A DNA stretch of 64,000 bases, taken from contig NC_092565.1 in NCBI RefSeq assembly GCF_037975245.1, forward strand, positions 8,466,999 to 8,530,998. Reading direction: 5' to 3'. Numbering within the stretch: the first letter of the stretch is position 1; each line of letters opens with the position of its first letter. Both the position numbers and the translations under genes were made by a program. Below the pieces are notes generated by a model, which ran no database searches, was not told the DNA's origin, and saw nothing but the letters and a program-made list of their open reading frames with translations. This stretch comes from Apostichopus japonicus (lineage: Eukaryota; Echinodermata; Holothuroidea; Aspidochirotida; Stichopodidae). Shown in pieces: positions 1-12,340 of the stretch.

Positions 1-302
1 CCCAATCAACCTTACCATGTCAGGAATTTCACACCTCCTTTATATCAAATAAGTATTACATTAATGACAGACCTGGGAGCTACCCTGGCTTTCACACCTT
101 CACAACAGGCTGCCAGCCATAATGCAGCTCCAAAGTAAGCAGAGTGGTATTGCTTAGGAATTTACCCTCGTGTCATCCATATGTTTTTATGGATACATTT
201 TTCTGTTACAACTTACACCAGTTCGATAACAGTCCACATTCGCAAGTATGTAGCTGTTATTATTATTTTCAGTTTCAACTTACTGAAAGGAACTTGTTGA
301 AT

Positions 303-377
303 CTATATGTGTAAACCCTGGTTCATCACGCCAAGATCCATTAGATTCAAACAAGGCAAGACGTCAACAGGGGAAGT
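303..377 (-). CDS. FAM53: possible FAM53 terminal exon
   Basis: After acceptor GTGCCAG, a 24-residue tail TSPVDVLPCLNLMDLGVMNQ plus GLHI runs to a stop at 305-303. It is in the phase 0 required by the exon 3 donor. It begins with Thr, as vertebrate FAM53 does after the KMAQ motif, but the conserved acidic C-terminus is not clear and the pyrimidine tract is poor. The true last exon may lie before the window. Confidence 0.25.
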   Translation of the reverse strand, partial: TSPVDVLPCLNLMDLGVMNQGLHI

Positions 378-3300
378 CTGGCACAGATACTGATTTGATA
401 GAAGATATACTTCATTTAGTAACCTAACATAAAGTTCTGCTAAATTGAAGCCTTCTTGTAATTCTTGTGCAAACTCAGCTCTGATACAACCATCCTTATA
501 CAATTCCCTACCTTTCTAAGCAGCCTCAAACCCATTGTGCTGGGTATAAATATCACATGTCTAACCCAGCATTGTTACAAATGTAAAATTCTGCTTCCCT
601 GATACAAGGCTTTTAGCATGGATGAAAATTCTTCAGACTGCTTGTGACATACGGTCGCAATCCCAGATACACACTAACAACTAGGCCTATGCAAACTATG
701 AAAAAGCATCTTTATTTAGTTAACATAACCCCCTCCTTTTCTCCCCCCCCCCCCACACACAGACACACACATCTCTTACAACATCAGAAAGCTAAAGAAA
801 TTACTTGCAATGTGAGCTGTCAATCTTCACTCAAATTGCCGCTTGTTTAAGTTTTGCCTCAATTTTATGCTTGGCACTTTGCTGACCTAAAAAGACCTTT
901 CTCTGTATCAATTGAGGTTCTTGTGCACTTCCTCAGAATTCAAATTTAATGTTTAATTCCATCATTGTGGTGTGAACCTTAAAAGACCACTGACTTCATT
1001 AACAGAAAACCTCTTGAGCTTATTAAAGAGGGCTTAGTGCATTTGGGGCTCATCCAAACTATGCATGTTGAGTAACCATTGTTACTTTTTTTACCACCTA
1101 ATGATTCATTTTATGAAATAACTTGCAACTACTAATAACAATCAAGTTGTACAAACTGCAAATTTGGCTCCAAACTGTAGGGTATAATGCATGCTGAACT
1201 TTTGCAGTATATACTTGCACAATACCAGAATCCAAAGTTTTACTATCAGATGTGTTTTAATACATGTTGTCAGGCTGTGCATGTTCCGTGTTGATCAACA
1301 TGAGCTGTGATAATTCAGTATAAGCTTTAAAGCAATGAGTATTAGGTAACACTGCACTATATCTGAGCCTCCAGATCCCATTATTAAAGATACTACAAAC
1401 CTTGGGTGTTTGCAATAGCTGAAATTGTTAGAGCAAAATCAATACACTATCATGCTCTTAACAATAGCCTATCCAAGTCATTAGACTATAGTCTACTTCA
1501 AAATGGCTTACTTTGATACACAACCCCATGACAATAGAACAATGAGATGGTCTTAGCATGAAGCAGTACTTTAGTCACATACAACACAGCTTTCAATATG
1601 TGCTGACACATAAATGATAGGTTCCCAAATGCTGCAATGCAGGTTTAACATACACCCAAGTAGATCAACTTCTTCAGTAATCATAAAAACAAAAGATGTA
1701 CATGGTAACACAAAAATATTTGCTTTGAGCACATTCTGTATTCTTGATCTTTGACCAATCACTCACATGGTTTGATATCCACAGTTGCGGGTTACAATGA
1801 TATATCATATGTTAGGTCATTATGCATTTAATACAGAGCTGTACAGTTCAACACTTGGCCACACAGACTAAAGACTGGTTGTAATGCAGATCTTTTTCCT
1901 GGATACATGGTACAAGGGAGCCACCATACATTCAACACATATTTTGGCTACTAATTTTATCGGCATATATACATGCAGTCCACTACCACTCTGTGTCCAC
2001 AGAGATTCAGTTTTGACAAGTAGAAAACATTAGAGGTACTGTAGTTTAAGTACCTGGACTAATTGTAGAACAACATGGGACCTTACCTCATAAACTACAC
2101 TAAATCAGACGGGTGAATTATATCATTTATAATAATAGTTAAATGCCTCTCACCTCTGCCATCTTGTAAAAATCTAGTTTTGGTCTAGCCTCTTCATCCC
2201 GCCTCCTCTTCTTCCCGCCTCCGCCGTGTCTCGACACCGGCACACAAGGTTGTGACTTGCATCTTTGGACCACCTTTTGATTTCTCAATTCCATGTCGTG
2301 AAGAGTGTCCGACCTACTACTGGAGACGGAGGTGACCGATCCGGAACTCTCGGACATACGATCTCGATCATCCACGGATGAGAAAGCATACATAGTCCTC
2401 GGTAGACACACAGGCCGGAAAGAATTGAACCTCTCAAACCAGAACGGAGGATTGGTACTGCCATCCCACGACGTTGCCGACACTGGCCTCTGTACAGGCG
2501 AATCCGGGGGAGTGGAATATTCTGAAATGTTTGAAGATGTTGCACCCGCATTTTGACTTGAAGGAATGTGGCTGGAAAGTCTGTGGTAATTAAAACAAGC
2601 AGTCTTTGAGAGGGGGGAGTGCCCCTGATACCCATCCAGTTTTGATCTTGTGCGGACTGGTCTCCAATGCTTTGTCGCCCGTGGTTTAAACCGGCTGCTG
2701 GCTCTACTTCTCTCTGTTACCTCCCCAGCTGACATTGACCTGCAGTGTCTCTTTTTGGGAGGTGCAGAAGGAGGTGTGGCTGAGAGGACTTTGCCCCCAT
2801 CTTGTCTGTCAGCTACGTCACTCTGAAGAAAATAGCATGCTGCTGAACCCGCTGTGTGAGATCTACTCCTTGGTCGCTCTTCAGGAGAGATATCATTGAC
2901 TGTTACCGGTGGGGCATCAAAGACGGTCCTACTCCCTGGAAAAATAAACCAGAAATCAAACAGGTTTTAATTATTCCTTACCAAATTTTGAGCAAGAATA
3001 TTTAACATTTAAACTCTGTACAAGATGTTCAGGTTGGGATCATTGGTGACAGCTGAGTTGTTGCACCAATGTGTGGACCTATACTATGTATCACAAATGA
3101 AGTTTATCAAAGATTTACTGTAAGATGTATCATATATTTACAATGTTATCAGACTGCTACCTGTTGACCTTTGGCCTCAACAAACAACAATATCGTTCTT
3201 GTTCGTTCTGCCAATCCATGACCACAGAACACATTATACTACATTAGTGTTGCTACATCAGCATCACATGAATAACAACACATAAACTCAAATTTGTAAA

Positions 3301-6300
3301 AGTCTTTAAAAAACACAACAAAATGGTTATTTGGTTAGCAAATTTTTATGAACCAGAATGAATGCTTCAACTTCCCAGTGTGAAGAGATACTAGGCACCA
3401 ATTGAACAGTTATGGTAGGATGAGTTAGTTACGTTGTCTACATCTGAAGGGGTAAAAGGTACTGTACATGAACTACTTCTCAATTATCTAAACTTGCATG
3501 TTGCCAATTTCAATCATAATCAGCCAAGTTAATTCTGGCAAGTTCTCATAGGGAGACTACTATTTGTGATCACTGGACTAAACAACATTCATAGTTAGAG
3601 TGAGCAATATAACAACCTCTATGTCCAGCATTACCAGTCTCTGTATGATTACCTGCTGGGATAACTAATAATACAGAAATTTCCCATCATGCACAGCTAG
3701 TGCATCCAAACAACCTACCATGTCCAGTAATACCAGTCTCTGAAACAGTGATTGCTGAACTGACCTAACTAATAATTTTCCATCATGCACGGCTAGTGAA
3801 GCCATACAACCTACTATGTCCAACATAACAAGTTTCTGAAACAGTGATTGCTAGATTGACTAATATTTAGTAATTTCTATCGTGCACGGCTAGTGTAGCC
3901 TAAAAACCTTTCATGACCAGCATTTCCAGTCTCTGAAACAGTGATTGCTAGACTGACTAATAATCATTTCCCATCAAGCACAGCTACTTCAGCTTAGCAG
4001 CCTTTCATGTCCAGCATTACCAGTCTTGGAAACAGTGATTGCTGGACTGACTAATAATCATTTCCCATCAAGCACAGCTACTTTAACCTAGCAACCTCTC
4101 ATGTCCAGCATTACCAGTCTTGAAAACAGTGATTGCTGGACTGACTTACTGTATAATACTTTCCCATCATGCATCTTTAGTGCAGAATTACTACCTCACA
4201 TTTCCAGTATTAACAGTCTTAGAAACAGAGATTGCTGGACTGACTAATAGTAATTTCCCATCATGCACAGCTACTTCAACCTAGCAACCTCTCATGTCCA
4301 GCATTACCAGTCTTGGAAACAGTGATTGCTGGACTGACCTATAATACTTTCCCATCATGCATCTCTAGTGCAGAATTACTACCTCACATTTCCAGTATTA
4401 ACAGTCTTAGAAACAGAGATTGCTGGACTGACTAATAGTAATTTCCCATCATGCACAGCTACTTCAACCTAGCAACCTTTCATGTCCAGCATTACCAGTC
4501 TTGGAAACAGTGATTGCTGGACTGACTTACTGTATAATACTTTCCCATCATGCATCTTTAGTGCAGAATTACTACCTCACATTTCCAGTATTAACAGTCT
4601 TAGAAACAGAGATTGCTGGACTGACTAATAGTAATTTCCCATCATGCACAGCTACTTCAACCTAGCAACCTCTCATGTCCAGCATTACCAGTCTTGGAAA
4701 CAGTGATTGCTGGACTGACCTATAATACTTTCCCATCATGCATCTCTAGTGCAGAATTACTACCTCACATTTCCAGTATTAACAGTCTTAGAAACAGAGA
4801 TTGCTGGACTGACTAATAGTAATTTCCCATCATGCACAGCTACTTCAACCTAGCAACCTTTCATGTCCAGCATTACCAGTCTTGGAAACAGTGATTGCTG
4901 GACTGACCTGTAATACTTTCCCATCATGCATCTTTAGTGCAGAATTACTACCTCACATTTCCATTATTTACAGTCTTAAAACAGAGATTGCTGGACTGAC
5001 TAATAGTAATTTCCCATCATGCACAGCTACTTCAGCTTAGCAACCTCTCATGTCCAGCATTACCAGTCTCTAAAACAGTGATTGCTGGACTGACTAATAG
5101 TAATTTCACATCATGCATCTCTAGTGCAGAATTACTACTGTACCTCACATTTCCAGTATTAACAGTCTATAAGGCAGTACCATCAATCAATGTCAAGGAA
5201 GCCTGTTCCAATTACTCTTATCCAAACAAAGTTCAGCCATCTCACAAACTGTGGCCATCTCTCAAAGGTAAACATTTGTTGACATTCTGAAATAAATGGT
5301 CCATTTGTACAGTGTGCATTCACGTGCATGCTGAGTGTAGCCTACATCATGATCTAAAGGTAGCTCTCCCCTTCTTTTCCTTCATATAGGAACTGGCATA
5401 ACAATAACAATGTTTAAACTGATCAACTGAGTCCAGAGACTTAATATCTACTGGAAATGAGTTCTCCAAACGGGGGGGGGGGGGGGGGGGGGGTGGAGCA
5501 GCATGATGAAAGCTACTGTACGATCCCCCTATCGTTTTCAGATGAGACACAGGAACAATAAGCTGGTTAAGATTGTGATGTAGATGGCCTGTTTTTAGTT
5601 TGTTGATGCAAGATATCACACATAGGTCACTTGGGATATTTCATTCAATAGCACGCAAGTATCTATGTATAGATTTAGTATCTATGTAGAAATTTGTAGG
5701 AGTAAAGGCAGTTAATATATGTCTGCTCTGTGAAGATAATTTGGGTAGAAGTTGCGCCAGCTAGTAAGGAATTTCTGTAATCAATCCTACAGGAGATTAC
5801 TGCGTGAATAAGTTTTTCAGTTGCAGACTTGGTAGCCACTTCCCAGCAAACAAAAGGCCTATAAACAAACCCCAACTGCTGGCTATTCAAGGTAACAATA
5901 ACTGCTTTGTCATTATTGATCCTCATTATTTCCACACAAGGAAATGATCAAGCTTCATTATGAGCTACATATAAAAATAGACTGATATCTTTATTGTAAC
6001 TTGAGACATCCTCTTGCAATACTTAATAGACAATCTACACTTAACATCAATACCACAATGGCATCTATAGATATATCTTTCCAAAGTTAGTATGTTTCAT
6101 AAACGAGCAATGTTTCAATTTCAAAGCATTGCAGGTCTCCTAATTCATATATGACATATAAACAGTAAGATGCTAGTAACAGAATTCAAGCTATAGAGCA
6201 TACAGCACATTGATGTATCAGCAACCCACTGAGCAATAAGACTGCCTGCATTACTGTATGTCCCTTCCTGCTTGCTGTCTACAATAAGTACTGTACTACA

Positions 6301-9300
6301 CTGTGTGGGGAGGAAGTGTACAATTTTAAACAAATTTTTTATGTCTTGCAGAATATTATTGCTGGTGGCAAAGGTAACCATGACCTTGCTATCTATAGAC
6401 ATGCAAAACCTGTTTATTTAAAAGAGTAACTTTCATATTGTTGGTTAATGATGACAAGCAGAAGCAACTTTGAAGATGTGGCACTAAACACCTGCTCCCA
6501 ATATCCTAGTATATGAACTTTTGGAATTCTCAAAGATTTGGGTGTTTGTCACCCTGCACTGAACCTCTCCATATTGTGTTCCAAGGCCTCAGCCAAAATT
6601 GAGGTACATGACGTGTAGGGATTCAAATTTGCATCATGGGAGTCAAATTTAATGTAAACTTGTACAGATCATCCCAACAAATTGGAGAATGAAGCAAAAC
6701 CTACTAATACTAGATATAACAATATCAAAAGTAACAAAAGCATTTTTCAGCTTTACACATCAACTCTACAATAACAGTAACTCAGTTATTTCTACAGGCA
6801 ACACTGGCATAAGCATATTTGATAAATTTATGTCCCAAAAATCCAAAAGGATAGTTTCTACATTCATGATGCAGGAAAAAATATACTCATGGACCCACTT
6901 CTGATTGCAATATAGAGAAAATTAGAATTCAAAATTTAGCCAGGAGTATTAGCACATAAATTCAAGAGTGTGAAATTTGAGTTAAAAAGCCAGAAAACTC
7001 CAGGGAAAACTGGAAGGATTGGTCGGTCTGGTTCTTTGAGTAATCCTATTACCAGCTCATTTTTTTCTGTTAATTCCCCCTGGTATCATATGAAGTAGGT
7101 AGTTCTTGTACAAGTAGAGCTAATATTGTGGTATCATGTTGTCATATGTACTAACCCTGGAGATGATTAGCCAATGTGTGTAATAATTACCTAGTCAGAC
7201 AACTTGCAGGTTGTCTGACCTACATACCTTCAGTGCTGGTTCTTGTTGGGACTACCAGAAATGATTCACCACAGCTCTACAATACTAATAAATGATAAAT
7301 TGATACAATTTCTTCTTTTTTTGTACCATCTCTGCAATTATTGTTTATTTTTAGTGTACTCTACACCTAACATTTATTGGAACATTTCATGTGTACTATA
7401 CACAATCACATTGAAATAGAATATATTGTTGCATGTTTCATTAATCAGAGGAGCCCTTTGTTTCAGGTGCAGGAATTAGTCACTCTTTCCAAGCATTGAT
7501 TATGGTAAATGTGTTAGCTCAGTGGAACAAATGAAAGCTATCAAATAAATATGGTACATTTTGCAAAACTATGTAGTTTAGTGATGCAAAGGATAAAGGA
7601 ATGATTAATATCTAATAAAATATGGTGCATTTGGCAGAACTGGCTAAATTGTTAGTTCAGTGAAACAAAGGAATGCTATCTAATAATTATGGTGCATTTT
7701 GCAGAACTGCCTAACTGTGTTAGCTTAGTGACACCAAGGAATGCTACTATATCTAATAAATATTGTACAGTTTGTGTTCGGCATGAAACAAAATGTTGGA
7801 AAGGAGAATCAATGGTTAAGAAACGTACAGTATGCTGTATACTGGGGTCAGCTTTTCCCTGTCTCTTAATTTTCAAACTGTTTTTAATTTTCTCACAGAT
7901 GCAACTTAAAATCATAGTTTAATTTTCATGAAGTCATTACAGTAGATTATCTTACCAACATAGAATAACATCCAGACACAGTTGACATATTTACATATTT
8001 CATTTCAAAAGGAAAAGAATGCAGTTGTTTGACAATCCATCGATCATCCCTCCCTCTGCAACCCCTCTCCCCCCCCCCCACCCCAGGCCCCCTTAAAAAC
8101 AATTATCATTACATGCCATTGGAATATAGTTGCTACTGTGATGGCTTTCTGTGATGGCTTGCCGTGCTCCCTTGCTGCAAGTTCATCAGTCTTGGCTTGA
8201 AATCATGAGATTGGCTTACAGGGCCACCTTGTACAGAATGACAAATCATTCAGCTTAACGTACATTGAAAAAAAATAAATGGAGCAATTTCTGAAGTGAT
8301 CTCACAACCCATCCAAATTCCTTTACGACCAAAACAGTGATTCACTACTGCACCCATAGGTTGCTAACTTTCGGTCTACTCCACAGGTAGGAAAAGCATG
8401 ACATGGCAGGAAAATGTTCTGTAGCCTGTGAGGTTTTAAAAGCTTCAAAAATGCAGCTCTTGTATTATGAAGTAACATTTTTATCCAATTGATAATAAAA
8501 CAACCGAAACAATGTTTTGAAAGGAAAACAAGAGGTATGTGTACTTTGGGCAATTTTTAGGGCTTCCTGGTGATAACTTATATACCACAAGGACAACTGT
8601 GCATGTAGAGCTTTCAGATCATTCATTTCCCACATGATGTAATGTATTTCCATTATAGTTCACAGGAATAGGTTCAAGGATTCTTGCAAATACTCACCTG
8701 TGCATAAGTCATGGTCTAAGCGTAACTGTTGGGCTCTTGTCTTGCTTCTGGTTTGATATGGGATCTGAAAATCAAGTTTTACAAAGAAAAGTAAGTTCCA
8801 TTGTCATTATACAAGTTATCTAAATGTGGTTTGTTCACATGATTCAAGTTATTTAAGTGTGGTTTGTTCACAACAACATACAAGGTGGTTCTGTATGCAG
8901 TCTTGATGCTGTCAACAACCTTGGAAGTTGACTGTACTGTATATGGCTTTCACTAAATACACATTGTCAGACATGTATCAGATATCAGCTGAACAGATTA
9001 AGAGGGTTTGTGAGCTTTGCAGAACTATAACCTTTATACTTCAATCCTAAGTTATGAAATGAACCACATCTTTAACTAAAATTAAGGGGAAGGGGGAGGG
9101 GATGAAGAAAAGGTTAACTATTTTATAAATAGGAGAATGTATTTGACGTTTGTTGACTTATCAGGTAATGTAAAATAATCTAGAGCTGTTGATCACAATG
9201 GACCTCAACCAAATGATTTGTAGTACTGTATGCCACATACACAAAACATTGGCATTAATTCAGACTTCTTTTGTAAATGTCTTAGTTGCATTGGTACCTT

Positions 9301-12300
9301 GTCCTCATACCAAGAAACAAAGGCTACTGACCCCTGGCATGGCCCTAGCTTCGCTGTTTCACAGGAATTGGCCGGCACGCCCCTCATTTCACCCCCCACC
9401 CTGCCCCTCTTTTGACCGACTTTCACTGCCCAGACCCTCTTAACTTTCCTTGTCAACAATAATGGTCGCCGCCACTTTGGCGAGTGACTCATGGCTAAGT
9501 TAAACCACAATATTAGCAAGACTACCTTTACAAACATTTCACCGTATGATAAAGCCATACCGAGGCGAACAATCTCAATGGTGATTTACTGTGTAAAATG
9601 GTTTGCTATCTGCACATGCATTAATGTACATACAGGAATTTTACTTGTGCAGAGGATGTTCAGGAACTTCACACAGCTTCCTCTTCAATTCATTTGTAAA
9701 CACACAGCTAAACATGATTTAAAAACTACTATTACCATCTATCACAGGTAAAGGTTTAGCTTACAAAGTATGTTCTAGAAGGATTCATAAACATGTAGTG
9801 TTCATATATTCATTTCTGAACCAATTAAAAATGTTTAGATTTCAAAATTGATTATTGATATCTCATGACTGCTTGATTGCAGTATGTGTAGGCACCCACT
9901 AAACAGCTGAGTATAGCACTAGTGGCCAAAGTAGAATTCTATTACTAACAATAAACATGTGGAAATCCCCACCTGAACTTACAGTAAAATAGAAAGAGCC
10001 CTAAATTACTACAGTATTATACAAAATATTTTAACAAGCTGTAACCACTTTATTCCATGTTTTGTGCTATTAATATCCATTAGGTTATACGCCTTTTGAT
10101 CTGATTTGCAGAAAATAAAATCCAAAAAAACATGATTATCTGTCATATTGGTAGAAAAGTTTTTGCCGAAGAAGCATGAAACGGCCAATTTGGCTAGGCT
10201 TCAATGTGCCATACACTAACAACGGTAGGATAGCATTTAGGTTCATTAACACAACCAAAGAACCAGTTAGCTTTTTGATTCATTGCCATTTATTTGCCAA
10301 AATGTTAAAGGTCACCCAATTTTCTCAGCATTGTTGACATACTGTATGTATTCATTTCTATGAGCATTATAATGCACCATACATTTTATGAATGACAGCA
10401 CAGCCTGTACTGAAGGTAAGTGTGTATGTATTTGTCATTTGTGTGTGTGTATGTTTGTGTTGGTTTTCCAAGAGGTCAATTCAGTGTCCATTGTTGGCAG
10501 TGTGTCAATGTATGAATGTGTGTGGCGTATGTACTGAAGTTTGGCACGGTTGTTTTTTGTTCTGATAATCATTGACAATATTGAGCTGGTAGATATGATT
10601 AAAGGTGTTCAATGAAGATCTCCAGTCCTGTTTCATATAGCTTAATTTCTTAGCAGGAGGATGCACTTCTGCAATGTATTTCTTCAACCATAAACTGCCG
10701 AAAAAGGTACAGACATTTTTTTTTAAATAAAATAAATATGTCAATGTTCTTAGTCACAAACAACGGAAATTTTTTTATTATTATTGCACCGGTGCTGATA
10801 TAGCGCAAATTCCCAGGGTCCAATGCGCTGAACAAAACACATACCAAATACAAAAATACAATTGAATACACTTGTTTGAAATGAAACAGCTACAACAGAC
10901 TAATAATGTGCCCCAGTGCATTGATTCTGAAAACGGGACAGGCTAATATAGAAGTCTATTCCAGATAAAAACTTTACTACACATTGTTTCTCCAGTTACT
11001 TGAAGCACATATAGCACACATGATATTAAAGAGTTAAAGCCACTTAGCCACATGTATACAGATGGTTTGTGTTTTTAGTAATGATGACATGAAGTCAAGA
11101 AAAATAAAAGAATGCAACAAATTAACAATGTATCTCAGAGTTATGTTTTTTTCTCACAAGTTTCCATACAAGATACTTAGTATCTGCAACCTGCTAATCC
11201 CATAGAGACTCATTTCGTTCTTCTATGTTGAAAGATAAAGGAATGCTTAATTCTGAGTTCGGAGGAAAGCTAAAACCCTGGAGCTTGCATGAACATTTGA
11301 CTGGCTGTGCTGATTCTGATCTTCCATAGAAGATCAGTGAATATGAAGCTACCTCATTCATCTGATCAAGTGACATACTGTACCGTAGCTATACTGGTCC
11401 GCAGCATACCGGTATTCAATCTTATTAACTAGCATCAAACAGAAACTGAGACCTCTACGACCAGTACTTGCTGATTGCCACAACCGGGAACCGGGGTAGG
11501 GATTCTAGACATTTCAACACAATGACCCAACTAGCCAGGACATTATAAAACAGGGACCTCCCCCCGCCCCTGCATATTATGTCCCCAATGTTGTCACATA
11601 GAACAGTGAATATAGTTGTGGTAAAAGATGTGTGCACCCTGTACAGATTTTAGATAGCCTGTTACACATAGCTAGTACAATAGATATTGAAGCCAAGGCA
11701 AAGTTAGTTCTACTGTAACCATGCTGTGTGAACTATGGTTTAGTTCCTTGCTGCTACACCTTTTCTATACAACATCAATAGTACTATATAACCTAGTATT
11801 GTAGGTAATAGAACTAGGCTGACTTCCCAATTGCAGCAGCAGTTCACAACCGAAATATCACAATTTTTCATTTCCTCTAGGCTTTTATAAAACTTGATGT
11901 AGCACTTAGTTCAAAACTGGTTGAAAATATTCCAAGAATTATACATGTTTAAGAACAGTTGAGAAATTTAGGATGAATAAACAGCAATTTTACGAGTCAT
12001 AAGAATATTGAACAGAAATAGCCTGATAAATGATTTCATCAACAAAATGTTCTGATACTATCACTTTATTGACTATTGTTCATTTGACAAGCGTTTGAAC
12101 CAATCAGGGTGTAACAACTTTTCATTTAATGATCTAAGGTCAACTTGATTATTGTTTCATGTTCGACTCTCCACTAAACAGGAATCACAGTATTGTTTGT
12201 GTACTAAACTACTTTTGTATGAGCAAAAAAAAAAGTGAGTCTCAGCAAAAGAAAAAGCAGATAAAACTTACCACAAGTGGATGGTTAACATCTTCAAGAG

Positions 12301-12340
12301 ATTGTTTACTTAATTGCTCACTGAGTTCTGAGATCATGTT
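303..12340 (-). CDS. FAM53: FAM53 family protein (simplet-like nuclear regulator), whole gene
   Basis: Spliced gene on the minus strand with coding exons at 12337-12272, 8764-8698 and 2935-2154, and possibly 377-303. The joined frame is open at every junction (phases 0, 1, 0) and gives 305 residues to the last secure donor. The N-terminus MISELSEQLSKQSLEDV matches the FAM53 start, where an acidic/Gln helix precedes QSLDDL. Mid-protein PPSAPPKKRHCRSMS and the late block RCKSQPCV, then KKRRRDEEARPKLDFYKMAE, are the two family signatures; the second contains a basic nuclear-localisation stretch. FAM53 proteins are nuclear, bind 14-3-3/SKI-like partners and promote Wnt signalling and proliferation in vertebrates (family knowledge). 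The protein is Ser/Arg-rich and probably disordered. The 5' UTR and promoter are not located; the region near 13.7-13.9 kb is a candidate. The weak point is the C-terminus. Confidence 0.88.
378..2153. other. FAM53 last intron or 3' region, no other gene seen
   Basis: AT-rich sequence with only short non-homologous open frames. A poly-C tract with CA dinucleotides lies near 741-770. No repeat of note. It is the intron before the possible terminal exon, or 3' flank if the gene ends at 2139. Confidence 0.5.
2154..2935 (-). CDS. FAM53: FAM53 coding exon 3 (main exon)
   Basis: A 782-nt exon opening after TTTTTCCAG and carrying both family signatures, PPSAPPKKRHCRSMS and RCKSQPCV...KKRRRDEEARPKLDFYKMAE. 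It ends at a donor GCAGAG|GTGAGA in phase 0, right after KMAE, where I recall vertebrate FAM53 genes also having an intron. If the donor is skipped, the frame reads only VRGI and stops at 2141-2139, so an unspliced short form is possible. The codon usage is much richer in G and C than the flanking introns. Confidence 0.9.
3617..5170. repeat. 96-bp tandem repeat with alternating A/B units (about 190-bp dimer)
   Basis: About 16 units. Type A carries CATGTCCAGCATTACCAG and type B CACATTTCCAGTATTAACAG; both are followed by (A)ACAG(T/A)GATTGCTGGACTGAC and a TTTCCCATCATGCA block. From about 4100 on, A and B alternate strictly, making a higher-order repeat of about 190 bp. It lies inside FAM53 intron 2. 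Confidence 0.9.
7490..7765. repeat. degenerate 69-bp tandem repeat
   Basis: Three to four units marked by ATGGTRCATTTKGCARAACT at about 7551, 7621 and 7689, each followed by GTTAG(C/T)TTAGTGA and AAGGAATGCTAT-like sequence. Confidence 0.7.
8698..8764 (-). CDS. FAM53: FAM53 coding exon 2
   Basis: A 67-nt exon between acceptor TTTTCAG and donor CAG|GTGAGT. It enters in phase 0 and leaves in phase 1, encoding IPYQTRSKTRAQQLRLDHDL plus CT and the first base of a Gly codon completed by exon 3. Both sites are strong and the frame joins both neighbours. Confidence 0.8.
8765..12271 (-). other. FAM53: FAM53 intron 1
   Basis: A 3.5-kb intron with no supported exon. A short GC-richer stretch near 9350-9490 stands out but shows no splice-consistent coding. 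A TG/TATG microsatellite lies near 10420-10530. Near 10770-10910 is a fragment resembling interspersed-repeat sequence. Confidence 0.5.
10765..10920. repeat. possible interspersed repeat fragment (GCGC/TATA tail type)
   Basis: T-rich sequence followed by TTATTATTATTGCACCGG and GATATAGCGCAAATTCCC, with TCCAATGCGCTG after it. ATAGCGC next to an ATT/TTA microsatellite resembles, on the minus strand, the GGCGCTATATAAA tail of SINE-type repeats such as the one near 55.0 kb. No ends could be placed. Confidence 0.35.
12272..12340 (-). CDS. FAM53: FAM53 coding exon 1 (start codon)
   Basis: Start codon at 12337-12335, encoding MISELSEQLSKQSLEDVNHP and two more residues. The donor GTG|GTAAGT ends the exon in phase 0 at 12272. 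An AG at 12342-12341 could be an acceptor if a 5' UTR exon lies upstream; otherwise transcription starts nearby. The helix with QSLED is the N-terminal FAM53 signature. Confidence 0.8.

Larger units (their letters stand above)
2936..8697 (-). other. FAM53: FAM53 intron 2
   Basis: A 5.8-kb intron holding the 96-bp satellite, a pure run of more than 20 G near 5472-5493, a weak 69-bp repeat near 7.5-7.77 kb and a poly-C tract near 8069-8086. The short open frames here show no recognisable domain and no splice-site pair with coding character. Confidence 0.6.

Noticed and set aside
2285-2635. 116-codon frame on the minus strand and an 83-codon plus-strand frame
   Set aside because: Both are shadows of the FAM53 main exon in other frames.
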